A stretch of 47,385 bases of DNA from Clostridiales bacterium (lineage in GTDB: Bacteria > Bacillota > Clostridia > Oscillospirales > Oscillospiraceae), in NCBI GenBank assembly GCA_012520295.1, contig JAAYOP010000021.1, forward strand, positions 1 through 47,385, read 5' to 3'. Below the pieces are notes generated by a model. The model saw only the letters and a program-made list of their open reading frames with translations, was not told the origin of the DNA and ran no database searches. Position 1 is the stretch's first letter. Each line of letters begins with the position of its first letter. This document shows positions 26,896 through 35,273 of the stretch, piece after piece. The position numbers and the translations under genes are program-made.

Positions 26896-27078
26896 ATGTG
26901 CGGAATTATAGGTTATGTTGGCGAGAAAAATGTCGTTCCGATTTTGATAGAAGGTTTACATAAGCTGGAGTACAGGGGATATGACTCGGCCGGGGTGGCG
27001 GTATTGGACGGAGACTGTATCCGGATAAGGAAATACAAGGGCAGGCTGTCCGTCCTGGCCGCGGGAGCTGCTTTTTGA
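26896..27078 (+). pseudogene. glmS 5' fragment
   Basis: [20 protein letters not shown] and [20 protein letters not shown] are the start of glucosamine-6-phosphate synthase, including the N-terminal nucleophile Cys2. After KGRLSVLA the frame runs into unrelated sequence and stops at codon 61, so about 550 codons are missing. It has a good AAAGGAG site, so a 60-residue peptide could still be made, but the isomerase and most of the glutaminase are lost. Confidence 0.85.
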
Positions 27079-27174
27079 TTGGCGGGGAGCGGGGATACGG
27101 CCGGTAAATTTGCTTGCAAGCCAATTGAGGATAGGCTATATTGCTTTAATAATTCTTTTGAGAGCAGTGAGTTT

Positions 27175-27676
27175 GTGAACATAAGGTTTAGAGATGCGGG
27201 AAATGACGATTTGCAGTTTATTGTCGATATATATAATTCGACTATTCCGGGCAGGATGGTAACCGCCGATACCGAAGCCGTCTCGGTGGAAGACAGATTG
27301 GCCTGGTTTCGCGAGCATAATCCCGAGAAAAGACCTTTGTGGATTGTGGAGTATGAGGGCGAGCCCTGCGGCTGGGTTAGTCTTCAGTCTTTTTACGGAA
27401 GACCGGCCTTTAATGCGACCGCCGAAATAAGCGTCTACCTTCATGAAAGCTACAGGGGCAAATGACTTGGAAAAAGCATTTTAAACATGGTCGTCGGAGA
27501 ATGTCCCAAGCTGGAAATTGACACGCTGCTTGCCTTTGTCTTTGCGCACAATGAGCCCAGCGTTCGTCTGTTTTCGGGCTTCGGCTTTGAAAAGTGAGGA
27601 TTACTGCCGAACTGCCGAAAATTGCGATATTGGATGGAATAAGACGCGACTTGTTGATTTTCGGGAAAAAAGTATA
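27175..27676 (+). pseudogene. Phosphinothricin-type GNAT acetyltransferase with stops and an 8-bp duplication
   Basis: The GTG start begins VNIRFRDAGNDDLQFIVDIY, and the frame runs to LHESYRGK, where a TGA replaces the Gly of the acetyl-CoA loop (YRGKGLGKSI). It continues in frame to FSGFGFEK, where a second TGA replaces the usual Trp. Then CTGCCGAA is duplicated in tandem (near 27604-27619), shifting the frame. The rest reads LPKIAILDGIRRDLLIFGKK and ends at 27676. The reconstructed protein has the full 165-residue length of the Pat/YncA family. Three separate lesions show true decay. Confidence 0.85.
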
Positions 27677-27935
27677 GATGTCCATATAATCTATGAGCCG
27701 GATGTTCAGCAAACTGGGTATCGGAATCGTGGCTGTGGAAAGGGGTCCTGGGCTGCCAGGCAAGCAAATATAATAATCATGGCAAGACCGGCTTTACCGG
27801 CGATGCAAATTAAGAGCGCGGCCTGTCTTTGTTTGTCTTCGACTTATAAAAAAGCTTTTAATATAACCCGACGTTGTGGTATCATTGCGACTATAAACCG
27901 TGGAAAAGGCATCATACGAAAGAGAGAAAACTAAG

Positions 27936-28409
27936 ATGGGAATTGTAATAGAGAGGTTGCCGCCGGATTATATGGAAAAGGCCCTTATTCTTTTAAGAGA
28001 CGTTTTTGCCTGTGAGCAGAATATCCCGGTGGAGCTGCATGATATAAAGGAAGACTTGAATCCGCTCTGGTGGTGCGCGAAAGACGGCTTGGAAATAGTC
28101 GGCACGGCTGCAGGTTGGATTGAAGGCGGAAATTGGCATTGGGGAAGGTTTGCGGTCGACAGAAGACTGCGCGGTCTGGGCATCGGCAAAAAACTGGCCG
28201 TCTTTTCATTCAAAGAGATATTCGGTCTCGGCGCCGGGGAAATCCATATTGAAGCGAGAGACGTCACCGTGGGCATAATAAGGAAATTTGGCGGCGAGGT
28301 AACCGGAGAGCCGGTTGATTTTTACGGCGCTCCCGTCACCCCTATGATACTGAAAAAACATGAGTTTTTGGAGTATTTAAGAAGAAACACGCAACTGTCT
28401 TCCGCTTAA
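27936..28409 (+). CDS. GNAT family N-acetyltransferase
   Basis: Acetyltransferase of 157 residues. GRFAVDRRLRGLGIGKKLAV contains the R-x-x-G-x-G acetyl-CoA loop, and VGTAAGWI and EIHIEARD are the flanking strands. The C-terminal GGEVTGEPVDFYGAPV suits the substrate lid. The ATG at 27936 follows a GAGAG. An in-frame GTG at 27900 has no better site. It is intact although surrounded by broken genes. Substrate unknown. Confidence 0.82.
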   Translation: MGIVIERLPPDYMEKALILLRDVFACEQNIPVELHDIKEDLNPLWWCAKDGLEIVGTAAGWIEGGNWHWGRFAVDRRLRGLGIGKKLAVFSFKEIFGLGAGEIHIEARDVTVGIIRKFGGEVTGEPVDFYGAPVTPMILKKHEFLEYLRRNTQLSSA

Positions 28410-28499
28410 TAGGACGGACGGGGCGAGTAATGCGGGAAATCCTTTGATACGCTCAGGATGACCCCAGGGTTACGCGGTCTCAAAAGTTTTCCGTCCGGG

Positions 28500-29062
28500 C
28501 TACAGGACGGGCGTTTTTACTCCCAGATATCCGTTTAATGCCGCAAGTACGAGGATGATGATTCCAATTACAGCAAAAGCCCCGGCCATCCTGCCGCCTT
28601 TCAGGCCGGCCACTTCCCTGAGGAAAAGCACTTACAGGATAGTTTTCCATATCAGTATGCCGGCAAATACGATGCTAAGCAGCATGCCCCAAACGCTGTT
28701 GTTCCAGAAGACGGTGAAGAAAGTTTCGCTGAAAGCGACCGCGAAGGAGCACAGCAGGGTGGGGAAGAAGGTCAGGCCCCATGTGCGGATGTAAGTGGAG
28801 AGCCCCGTTTTGCTGCCGAAACATTTGCAGGTAATTCAGAACACGGTACATATCACAATGTAGCTGGCGCATCCCAGCAGGGCGGTTTGCAGCATATTGA
28901 AAATGTCGGGCATCGGGGACTGAAAACCGGCGAGCCATTCCAGGACCGGTGCAAAGACCGCGTTTACAAGAATCGTGGACACGACGGGAAGCCACGCCGC
29001 GGCCCTGTTCTTATTGCGAAAAGCGTCGACAGGATGATTTAAAGCCTGATAAAGGAATTCAT
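28500..29062 (-). pseudogene. YIP1-like membrane protein with in-frame stops
   Basis: On the minus strand one frame reads EFLYQALNHPVDAFRNKNRA, then four or five hydrophobic helices and ends AALNGYLGVKTPVL. It is cut by a TGA after YIVICTVF (probably a former Trp) and a TAA after IWKTIL. The start ATG at 29062 overlaps the stop of the upstream gene and is one base out of frame with the rest. The pattern fits YIP1-family proteins. It is the last gene of a decayed sigma-factor operon. Confidence 0.65.
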
Positions 29063-29322
29063 TTTAAACCTCCGAAAATTCTAAGTACCATGTTCGTATA
29101 TCCCGTGTCCCAGATCGCGGTGCACAGCGCCGCCTGCAAAGTTGAAAAAGCAAAGGCAAAACGCCAGGGGTATGCGGCCACCAGTTTCAAAAACTTCTCG
29201 GCGGGCGTGGGGGAGTATTTGCGGTATTCGGCCAGGATATGTTCAAGCATCTTCTCCTTTTGCCGCTCCGTGGGCAGCGCGGCGTTTTCCAATGCGGCGT
29301 AATTTTTATTATGTTTCTTCAC
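29059..29322 (-). CDS. Possible anti-sigma-like small membrane protein
   Basis: The 87-residue protein has a charged N-terminal half (MLEHILAEYRKYSPTPAEKF) and one hydrophobic helix (RFAFAFSTLQAALCTAIW). The GTG start overlaps the sigma-factor stop (GTGA), a coupling typical of sigma/anti-sigma pairs. No zinc-binding HxxxCxxC is present. The frame is intact, but with the partner sigma factor deleted it is probably on its way to decay. Family not certain. Confidence 0.5.
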   Translation of the reverse strand: MKKHNKNYAALENAALPTERQKEKMLEHILAEYRKYSPTPAEKFLKLVAAYPWRFAFAFSTLQAALCTAIWDTGYTNMVLRIFGGLK

Positions 29323-29630
29323 GGATCAAATCCCTCCTTCATTCGGGACAACCGGTACTCTTTTAGAAAAGTGCTCTTTGCCCTTTGCAGCAGGCTCTCC
29401 ACCGCTTTTGCGGACTTATCCGTAAGCTGCGCTATCTGTTTGACGCTTTTCCCATCCACATATTTCAGCATCAGCGTGGTCCTGTAGTGTTCGGGAATTC
29501 TGTTCAGGCAGTCGAAGACAATCCGGCTTTCGAGGCCCGTGCGTAGGAAAATGTACCGGTAGATTTCGTCGACGAAAGCCCGATACAGCGATATGAACTT
29601 TTCTTCCTTGCTGTTTTTCGCCATACTCAT
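29319..29630 (-). pseudogene. ECF-type sigma factor with internal in-frame deletion
   Basis: The 103-codon frame keeps region 2.1 (FISLYRAFVDEIYRYIFL) and the whole of region 4 (IPEHYRTTLMLKYVDGKSV, IAQLTDKSAKAVESLLQRA), but the stretch between, normally about 70 residues with regions 2.2-2.4, is missing. The join is after RTGLE. Without -10 recognition and core-binding segments it cannot work as a normal sigma factor. A residual DNA-binding role for region 4 is conceivable. Confidence 0.7.
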
Positions 29631-29640
29631 CGGGCCGACC

Positions 29641-30032
29641 TCATTTTTCAGTTACGACAAGCTCCTTTGAAGCCAGTATGTGGCCGCCAAAGCTCAATTC
29701 AAATTTCAGCGTGCCTGGAGCGACCTTATTGCCCTCAAGAGGAATGACGATCATTCCCTTTCTGTCAGAGGGCATTTTTTGCGCGTCGGTTTTACTTCGT
29801 TCCCGTCAATAAACCATTTCGCGGTATACTCCATACCCTTTGGGGATTCGATGAAATATACGCTGGCGTATACGTCCATCCCGGCTGTCAGCTGCTCGGG
29901 CTGCTTGGCGTTCTCCAACTCGCTTCTCTCGGTATACAGCCGGTCTGAGATAATAAATCGAGAGACGGTATTGGAATTTCCGCAGCCGGCAAGAGCAAGC
30001 GACCATCCTGTTACAGCCGGCCGGCTCTTCAC
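29641..30032 (-). pseudogene. Lipoprotein gene with frameshift
   Basis: From a GTG at 30032 it reads a short signal ending LALAGCGNSN (lipobox Cys), then QLTAGMDVYASVYFIESP and WFIDGNEVK. A one-base shift then leads to MPSDRKGMIVIPLEGNK and HILASKELVVTEK, ending at 29641. The signal peptide is also unusually short. It sits just upstream of the deleted sigma factor in the same direction. Confidence 0.6.
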
Positions 30033-30206
30033 ATTGCACCGCGGGTACTGGACCATGCGTATCCGCGCTTGCTGCTGATTGGCAAGCGGGGCGGATATAA
30101 AGAGACGTGGCTCCGGAAGGGCGATGATCCCGCCGGAGCCGTGTTTTGCTTTATGAAAGATCATGGGTTATAATGCTTTTGAATTTACTATATGCGGAGG
30201 TAGCCC

Positions 30207-30716
30207 ATGTTCGACGTGGAGAGAATAGACGCCCCAAACAAGCGGGAGTTTTACGAGCAGCTGAACAAATATCTTGAAGGCCTCGTCGGAGAAGAGGCGG
30301 ATTGGCTGGCGGGAATATCCAACGCGTCCGCCCTGCTGTACCTGCTGATGCCGGATATCAACTGGGCCGGGTTTTATATATATAAAGGCGGCCGGCTGGT
30401 GCTGGGACCCTTCCAGGGCAGGCCGGCCTGCACCTATATCGAGATGGGGAAGGGAGTCTGCGGCACCGCCGCCAAAACGCGCAGGATACAGGTGGTGGAG
30501 GACGTGAGCCGGTTTCCCGGCCACATTGCCTGCGACGCCCGGTCCCAATCGGAGATAGTGGTGCCGATTATAAAAGACGAAAGGCTGATAGGCGTGCTGG
30601 ATATCGACAGCCCGGCGACAGCCAGGTTTGACGGCGAAGATGCGGAGGGACTCGAGGATTTTGTCCATATTCTAAACCGGCATATAGCCTGGCCGGAGGA
30701 GCTTGGCGTGGGATAA
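30207..30716 (+). CDS. msrC: Free methionine-(R)-sulfoxide reductase
   Basis: GAF-domain enzyme reducing free Met-R-sulfoxide, 169 residues. The active cysteines Cys75 (RPACTYI), Cys85 (GKGVCGTA) and Cys109 (GHIACDA) have the same spacing as Cys84, Cys94 and Cys118 of the E. coli enzyme. NWAGFYIY, LVLGPFQG, SEIVVPII and VLDIDSP are family signatures. GCGGAGG precedes the ATG. Cytoplasmic, part of oxidative stress repair, with thioredoxin as the usual reductant. It stands alone and intact after the decayed region. Confidence 0.95.
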   Translation: MFDVERIDAPNKREFYEQLNKYLEGLVGEEADWLAGISNASALLYLLMPDINWAGFYIYKGGRLVLGPFQGRPACTYIEMGKGVCGTAAKTRRIQVVEDVSRFPGHIACDARSQSEIVVPIIKDERLIGVLDIDSPATARFDGEDAEGLEDFVHILNRHIAWPEELGVG

Positions 30717-30843
30717 TTCAGTTTACAGCGTTGATTGTCAGGCGTTAGTAGACTATGGTTATGACATTACAGATGCGGCTTGTCTCAAGCTCAATTGTTA
30801 AATGCAAATTATGAGGCTAAAACTGCAAGTTATGACGTAAGGC

Positions 30844-30871
30844 TTGACAAATGCAATATATGGAGTATCAT
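30844..30871 (+). promoter_or_regulatory. Putative promoter of the next small gene
   Basis: TTGACA (30844-30849) and TATCAT (30866-30871) with a 16-base spacer, about 40 bases before the start codon. Confidence 0.5.
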
Positions 30872-30908
30872 ATAACATTTACCATATATGCTTATTGGAG
30901 GAATTGAT

Positions 30909-31244
30909 ATGTCGGGACATCAGTTTGGTATTCTGCATGATTTGGACGAGAATAAGCTCTATATTGAATTCGAACCTGAAAAATATAAATCCATTACCAA
31001 ACATGATCGAAATGTTGATAGAATTTACAAGGATTGCCTGAGCCTCGATGTCTACTGGGCGGCAAAATACAGGCTGAATAAAAGACTTGCGTACCACGGC
31101 GTGACCATAATCTCTCCGGAATCGCTTCCGCCGTTTAAAGAAGTTATAGCCAGGCACAACATGCAGGGTGAGTTTGACGAGCTAATCATGATAATTGATG
31201 AAGCAATAAAAACAAACATGCATGTTATTAACTATGGAATATAG
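30909..31244 (+). CDS. Hypothetical protein
   Basis: A 111-residue soluble protein beginning MSGHQFGILHDLDENKLY. It is rich in Glu/Lys with alternating strands and helices and has no Cys pairs or membrane segment. GGAGG lies 7 bases before the ATG at 30909. It has its own promoter and a terminator (31432-31470), so expression is likely. I do not recognise the family. Confidence 0.65.
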   Translation: MSGHQFGILHDLDENKLYIEFEPEKYKSITKHDRNVDRIYKDCLSLDVYWAAKYRLNKRLAYHGVTIISPESLPPFKEVIARHNMQGEFDELIMIIDEAIKTNMHVINYGI

Positions 31245-31246
31245 AA

Positions 31247-31369
31247 GATCCTTCGCTGCGCTCAGGACGACATGGCATTATGTAAACATATGTAGGGTGT
31301 TCGCCCACCTTTAAAATATACGGCTATATGGATGTGGCATTATTTAACAAGGGCGAACTGTGTTCGCCC
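31247..31369. repeat. Intergenic repeat-like palindromes
   Basis: GATCCTTCGCTGCGCTCAGG at 31247 is an intergenic motif seen in many Clostridial genomes; a weaker form (TCCTTTGATACGCTCAGGAT) occurs at 28440. GGGCGAAC/GTTCGCCC (31351-31369) forms a hairpin, and another GTTCGCCC lies at 31299. Confidence 0.45.
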
Positions 31370-31431
31370 GCTGAAACAGGAGTTTACATAGACATGATTC
31401 CTTCATCTTAGTATCTCAAAACGATAAAACA

Positions 31432-31470
31432 ACGGGGGCCCTTTAATCGGCCCCCGTCTTATTCTTTTTT
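31432..31470 (+). terminator. Rho-independent terminator between converging genes
   Basis: ACGGGGGCC and GGCCCCCGT form a perfect stem with an 8-base loop, followed by CTTATTCTTTTTT. It overlaps the last codons of the minus-strand gene. Confidence 0.85.
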
Positions 31471-31677
31471 ACTACAATTAATGTCCCGTTTATCCGGTGC
31501 CGGTTTATAGAAGCAGAAGTACAGTATTGAACCGCAGGCTGCTATATGTAGTAATATGGTGATAACAGTCATAAGCAGCAGAGAATCGACTCCGCTTATG
31601 ACAACACAGATGAGTAATATGGATAAAAGCGCAATGACCCCAACGGAGAGCAACATCATCTTTCGACGTTTTGACAC
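31459..31677 (-). CDS. Small two-helix membrane protein
   Basis: The 72-residue protein has a basic start (MSKRRKMM), two hydrophobic helices (LLSVGVIALLSILLICVVI and LLLMTVITILLHIAACGSIL) and a charged tail. The GTG at 31677 follows GGAGGGGGG at ideal spacing. Function unknown. It might be a leftover of a larger operon, but reading frame and site are good. Confidence 0.6.
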   Translation of the reverse strand: MSKRRKMMLLSVGVIALLSILLICVVISGVDSLLLMTVITILLHIAACGSILYFCFYKPAPDKRDINCSKKE

Positions 31678-32020
31678 AGCAACCCCCCTCCGAATATGAG
31701 AGCAAAAAGCCAACCAAAACACGCAAGGGCGATTATTAAATCTTTAAGTGGATAAATGTCGGGCTATTTAAACAAAACCGCCGGTGAGAGGGGAATGGGG
31801 TTTGCTGCCGATCACCGAATGCCGGTCAGTTAAAGCCGATGGGTATACAGTTAAGGGAAAAATAAATAGCTTATGTATTTTTATCCATATAATAATATAA
31901 CTCATCCTGTGGATTTTGTCAATAATCGATATATAAATCAGGAACAAAGAACAGGAATTTAGGCGAAATTACTTAAAGTGTTGCCGAAGCAACTATTAAA
32001 AAAACTGAAAAATCTTCATA
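31678..32020. other. Intergenic region, no gene recognised
   Basis: AT-rich DNA between two leftward genes. I see neither open frames with binding sites nor a clear terminator for the radical SAM gene. Confidence 0.45.
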
Positions 32021-33064
32021 TTAAACCGTATTGGACGCGCCGGCAAACAATTGCTTCGCCTTAAACAGCAGGCAGCCACCACTGCATTCGCCGTATTCGC
32101 GCATATAGCAGTCCTTGCACTCTTCCGACGACCACAGGTTGAGGGCGTATCTGTCCACGGTGTTTATATAGTGATTTCTCAGCGCTGTTATGCTGTGAAA
32201 ATCGCGGATATCCCGCTTTGTATATTCGGACAGGCCGAAACACCGTATCGCGCGCAGGTCCGGCAGGATGTCTATGACAGGCGAGCAGTTGAAGATTTCG
32301 CAGACGATGGAGCGTTGCCAGAATTCCTCCGAGTACCTGCGGGACAAAGCGGAGTAAAAGACTTCCTTTGCAGCCATCACGCTGTCGCGTTCTTCCTCGG
32401 TCAGCACACAGCCGGGCAGAAAGTTGCAGTCAAACCCTGTAATAACACCGCAGCGTATCATATCGCAGACAAACCTCATTGCGACAAGCTTCATATCGTG
32501 GAAATACTGGAGGGGACTCTTTCCACCCAGCTCGCCCTTCTGAGGCACCGATATGGACAGCCGGATAACATCAAACCCCATCTCCTGCACAAGGGGGATT
32601 ACATATGAATAGTCAAAATCCGGCTTGTAAATATTCACGCTGAGTCTGAATCTGCCATCGCCAAAATGGTCCCTCTGAAAATAAAGGAGGTTTTTCCGCA
32701 TCTTCTCAAAGGCCCTCTCACCCATATCTTCCGGGGAGTTGCAGTTTACGAGCATGCGGTACTTTTTGGCATCAAGGATTTCCGGCTCCAGGCGCTCCAG
32801 TTCCACCGCATTTGTGTAAATCATCACATATTGGGAGCGGCGGTCGCTCAGGGCCATGCGCATAGCCTCGTTTATATGGGTGTATAGCAGTGGCTCTCCG
32901 CCGATAATGCCCACCTGCCGGTCGCTGCCGTCACCCAGGACAAAGTCCAGGGCCTTCCTGAAGTCCTCAAGAGTCATCTCTTTTGAGGATTTATTTACAA
33001 ATTCTTCTGCAAAGCAATAGGGGCATTGGAGGTTGCAGGCCTCGTTGACCATGATATTGGCCAT
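32021..33064 (-). CDS. Radical SAM/SPASM protein of the molybdoenzyme operon
   Basis: SAM radical enzyme of 347 residues. Cys10, Cys14 and Cys17 (NEACNLQCPYCF) hold the catalytic cluster, and IIGGEPLLY is the SAM-binding motif. The C-terminal part has CEIFNC, RCFG and CKDCYMREYGECSGGC, a SPASM domain for auxiliary [4Fe-4S] clusters, as in peptide maturases. AAAGGAG precedes the ATG at 33064. It lies 41 bases after the MFS gene and is probably the last gene of the transhydroxylase operon. No precursor peptide was found near it, so it may act on an enzyme of the pathway or a small molecule. Confidence 0.85.
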   Translation of the reverse strand: MANIMVNEACNLQCPYCFAEEFVNKSSKEMTLEDFRKALDFVLGDGSDRQVGIIGGEPLLYTHINEAMRMALSDRRSQYVMIYTNAVELERLEPEILDAKKYRMLVNCNSPEDMGERAFEKMRKNLLYFQRDHFGDGRFRLSVNIYKPDFDYSYVIPLVQEMGFDVIRLSISVPQKGELGGKSPLQYFHDMKLVAMRFVCDMIRCGVITGFDCNFLPGCVLTEEERDSVMAAKEVFYSALSRRYSEEFWQRSIVCEIFNCSPVIDILPDLRAIRCFGLSEYTKRDIRDFHSITALRNHYINTVDRYALNLWSSEECKDCYMREYGECSGGCLLFKAKQLFAGASNTV

Positions 33065-33105
33065 CAAATGTTCTCCTTTCAGGTTGTATGGACCTTCCGG
33101 AAAAA

Positions 33106-34338
33106 TCAAGCTTTCACAGCTTTAACCTTGCGGAAGGTGAAGGTAATTAATAGAGTTAATATAAGGAGGGTGCCGGATATGATATACGCCAGGTCATAAT
33201 TCCCGCTGGCATCGAATACGGCCGCCGCCATCATGGGGCCGACGATGCCGCCAAAGCCCCAGGCTGTCATAATAACTCCGTAGTTGGTTCCAAAATATTT
33301 AATGCCATACAGGTCGATGATTGTAGCGGGGAAGACGGAAAAACTAGCGCCGTAGCACAGCCCTGCCACGGCGATACCCGCCGCCAGCAAAGCAATATTC
33401 GAATAGAATGTAAACAGCAGCATATTGACTGCCTGCAGCCCGAAGATAATCCGCATCAGGTTTATACGGCCGATTTTGTCTGAAACGGTACCTCCCAGAA
33501 TCCTGCCTGCAGCATTGAATACGGACAGCAAAATCACCAGATAAAAGCCGCCCTGCCATGAAATCTGGACGTCGGCGATTTTTGCGGCATGGGCTATAAC
33601 CATCAGCCCCGCCGAGGAGGAAGCGGCAAACATAATCCAAAGCCTGTAGAAGCTGGATTTCCTGATAATGTCTCGCAGCCCCAAATCCTTTGCCGGTGGA
33701 TCTGCAGCCGAGGAAGCCGCCTTGTTTTTTAACCCAGTGCTGGCAGGCGTATATCCCGCCGGGGGATTGACCAGAAACCGGGACAGTATCACCATGAGCA
33801 CAAGGGCTCCGATGCCCAGGTATATAAAGGTTTTTGAGATGCCCACGGAGTGAAGCAGTGCATTTGAAATCGGCGAGTACACCACGGCGGATATCCCTAT
33901 GCCGGCAACGGATATCCCCGTCACCATTCCTTTTTTACCCGGGGGAAACCACTTGACAGCCGGGGGAACTGTGGAGACATTGGCGGTCCCAATTCCGGCT
34001 CCGGCGATAATGCCGAAAGTAATAACCAGCATGACAGGGGAGATGAACATTCCAGAGAGGATGATCCCACATCCCATCATGATGGAGGCAACGGTGGCAG
34101 TGATTCTGGGTCCCTTTAAATCCTGCAGCTTTCCGAATACCGCCATGGCGATGACGAAGACGACTGTTACAAATGTATAGGGGAGGGAAGCCTGCTTGCT
34201 GGACCAGTGCAGGTCATTGACCAGTGCTTTGCTGATAATACTCCATATATAGAGAATGCCGATAATAAGATTAATGCCGAAGGATGTAGCCAGGACAGCC
34301 CAGGGCTTAAGTCGGGATGTTCCCCTCATGATGTTCAT
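33106..34338 (-). CDS. OFA-type MFS transporter
   Basis: Twelve-helix major facilitator of 410 residues, in the oxalate/formate antiporter family. Features are LATSFGINLIIGILYIWSII in helix 1, the GKLQDLKGPR loop between helices 2 and 3, a long central loop near residues 200-225, and GGTVSDKIGRINLM in the second half. WGFGGIVGPMMAAAVF is typical of the last helices. It should move a small carboxylate or aromatic acid across the membrane. It follows the transhydroxylase genes in the same direction, so uptake or exchange of the pathway substrate or product is the likely role. Confidence 0.88.
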   Translation of the reverse strand: MNIMRGTSRLKPWAVLATSFGINLIIGILYIWSIISKALVNDLHWSSKQASLPYTFVTVVFVIAMAVFGKLQDLKGPRITATVASIMMGCGIILSGMFISPVMLVITFGIIAGAGIGTANVSTVPPAVKWFPPGKKGMVTGISVAGIGISAVVYSPISNALLHSVGISKTFIYLGIGALVLMVILSRFLVNPPAGYTPASTGLKNKAASSAADPPAKDLGLRDIIRKSSFYRLWIMFAASSSAGLMVIAHAAKIADVQISWQGGFYLVILLSVFNAAGRILGGTVSDKIGRINLMRIIFGLQAVNMLLFTFYSNIALLAAGIAVAGLCYGASFSVFPATIIDLYGIKYFGTNYGVIMTAWGFGGIVGPMMAAAVFDASGNYDLAYIISGTLLILTLLITFTFRKVKAVKA

Positions 34339-34393
34339 TCCACCCTCATAGCTTTATTTGCGCCGGCAGTTAAGGCGTGTCATTATATTATTT

Positions 34394-34427
34394 GCGGGGC
34401 TGTCGTACTCTTGTGCAACAGCCCCGC
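34394..34427 (-). other. Hairpin between the small subunit and transporter genes
   Basis: GCGGGGCTGT and ACAGCCCCGC are perfect 10-bp arms with a 14-base loop. No U-tract follows on the minus strand, so partial termination or stabilisation of the upstream mRNA half is likelier than a full stop. Confidence 0.5.
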
Positions 34428-34442
34428 CTGCAATGAAAATTA

Positions 34443-35273
34443 TCAGGTAAGAGGAATATCTCCCAGATTGATATCGGCAGCCGCCGTATCAAGGTCAGTG
34501 AAGACCTTGGTTTTGCCGTCTGCTTTTATCTCCAGCTTGAACACTCCGTCCGGGAGATTTTCAAACCAGAAATCACCGAAATGGTCCGTGGCTGTGGTGA
34601 ATTTTTTGCCGCCTGCTCCTGTGAGGGTACATGTGCCGCCGATTATGACCTCATCGGCAACAGGGTCGAACACGGTTCCCGCTATGAACTTTTTGGGCAA
34701 GCCCTTATAATAGACGCGGGGCTTCATCTTTTCTGCTAATTCCGGCTTATAGAATTCGGCGTTTGCGATGAATTCCTTCGCTTCCTCCGAGTCCTCATCC
34801 ACGATTCTAATGGCCAGCGTCGGGCAGTTATCGGAGCAGCGGGTCTCTTTCCAGCCGTTGTCCAAAAGATGAGCACAGCCTGTGCACTTCTGAGCGATGT
34901 TCAAATCCTCATTAAAGTAGATAACGTCCTCATATGGGCAGGCTTCCAGACAGTTGCGGCAGCCTGTGCACTTTTCCGGGTCTATGATAACCAGGCCATC
35001 GTCCCGCTTATAAATCGCTCCGTCTATGGGACAGGCTTCCATGCAGGTAGGATTATCGCAGTGCATGCACATTCCCGGCCTGTAGTGCACTTTTACCTTC
35101 GGAACCGAGCCGCGAATCTTCTCATGCATTTTCAGCCAGAACTGACCGATTTCGGGCTGCGGCTTTGCGACAGGCGTCCAATCGTTTGTAACATGCTCGT
35201 CTTTGCAGCCGATGTGGCAGCTGTAGCAGCCGTTACATATACCAGTATCAACTAAAAATACTTTCTTTCCCAT
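34443..35273 (-). CDS. Transhydroxylase-family iron-sulfur subunit
   Basis: Electron-transfer small subunit, 276 residues. Four ferredoxin-like motifs are visible: CNGCYSCHIGC, CMHCDNPTCMEAC, CTGCRNCLEAC, and CTGC with RCSDNC, so 16 cysteines for up to four [4Fe-4S] clusters. The last 90 residues (AGTVFDPVADEVIIGGTCTL, FGDFWFENLPDGVFKLEI) form a beta-sandwich domain. This C-terminal domain is characteristic of the Pelobacter acidigallici pyrogallol transhydroxylase beta subunit, which is about 274 residues. Its ATG overlaps the large-subunit stop (TAATG), so the two are translationally coupled. Cytoplasmic, no signal peptide. Confidence 0.88.
   Translation of the reverse strand: MGKKVFLVDTGICNGCYSCHIGCKDEHVTNDWTPVAKPQPEIGQFWLKMHEKIRGSVPKVKVHYRPGMCMHCDNPTCMEACPIDGAIYKRDDGLVIIDPEKCTGCRNCLEACPYEDVIYFNEDLNIAQKCTGCAHLLDNGWKETRCSDNCPTLAIRIVDEDSEEAKEFIANAEFYKPELAEKMKPRVYYKGLPKKFIAGTVFDPVADEVIIGGTCTLTGAGGKKFTTATDHFGDFWFENLPDGVFKLEIKADGKTKVFTDLDTAAADINLGDIPLT

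Noticed and set aside
5299-29062. Stop-codon recoding (TGA or TAA read as an amino acid), suggested by several in-frame stops
   Set aside because: The stops replace different residues (a Gly and a Trp by TGA, others by TAA), occur together with frameshifts and a duplication, and many intact genes end normally with TGA or TAA.
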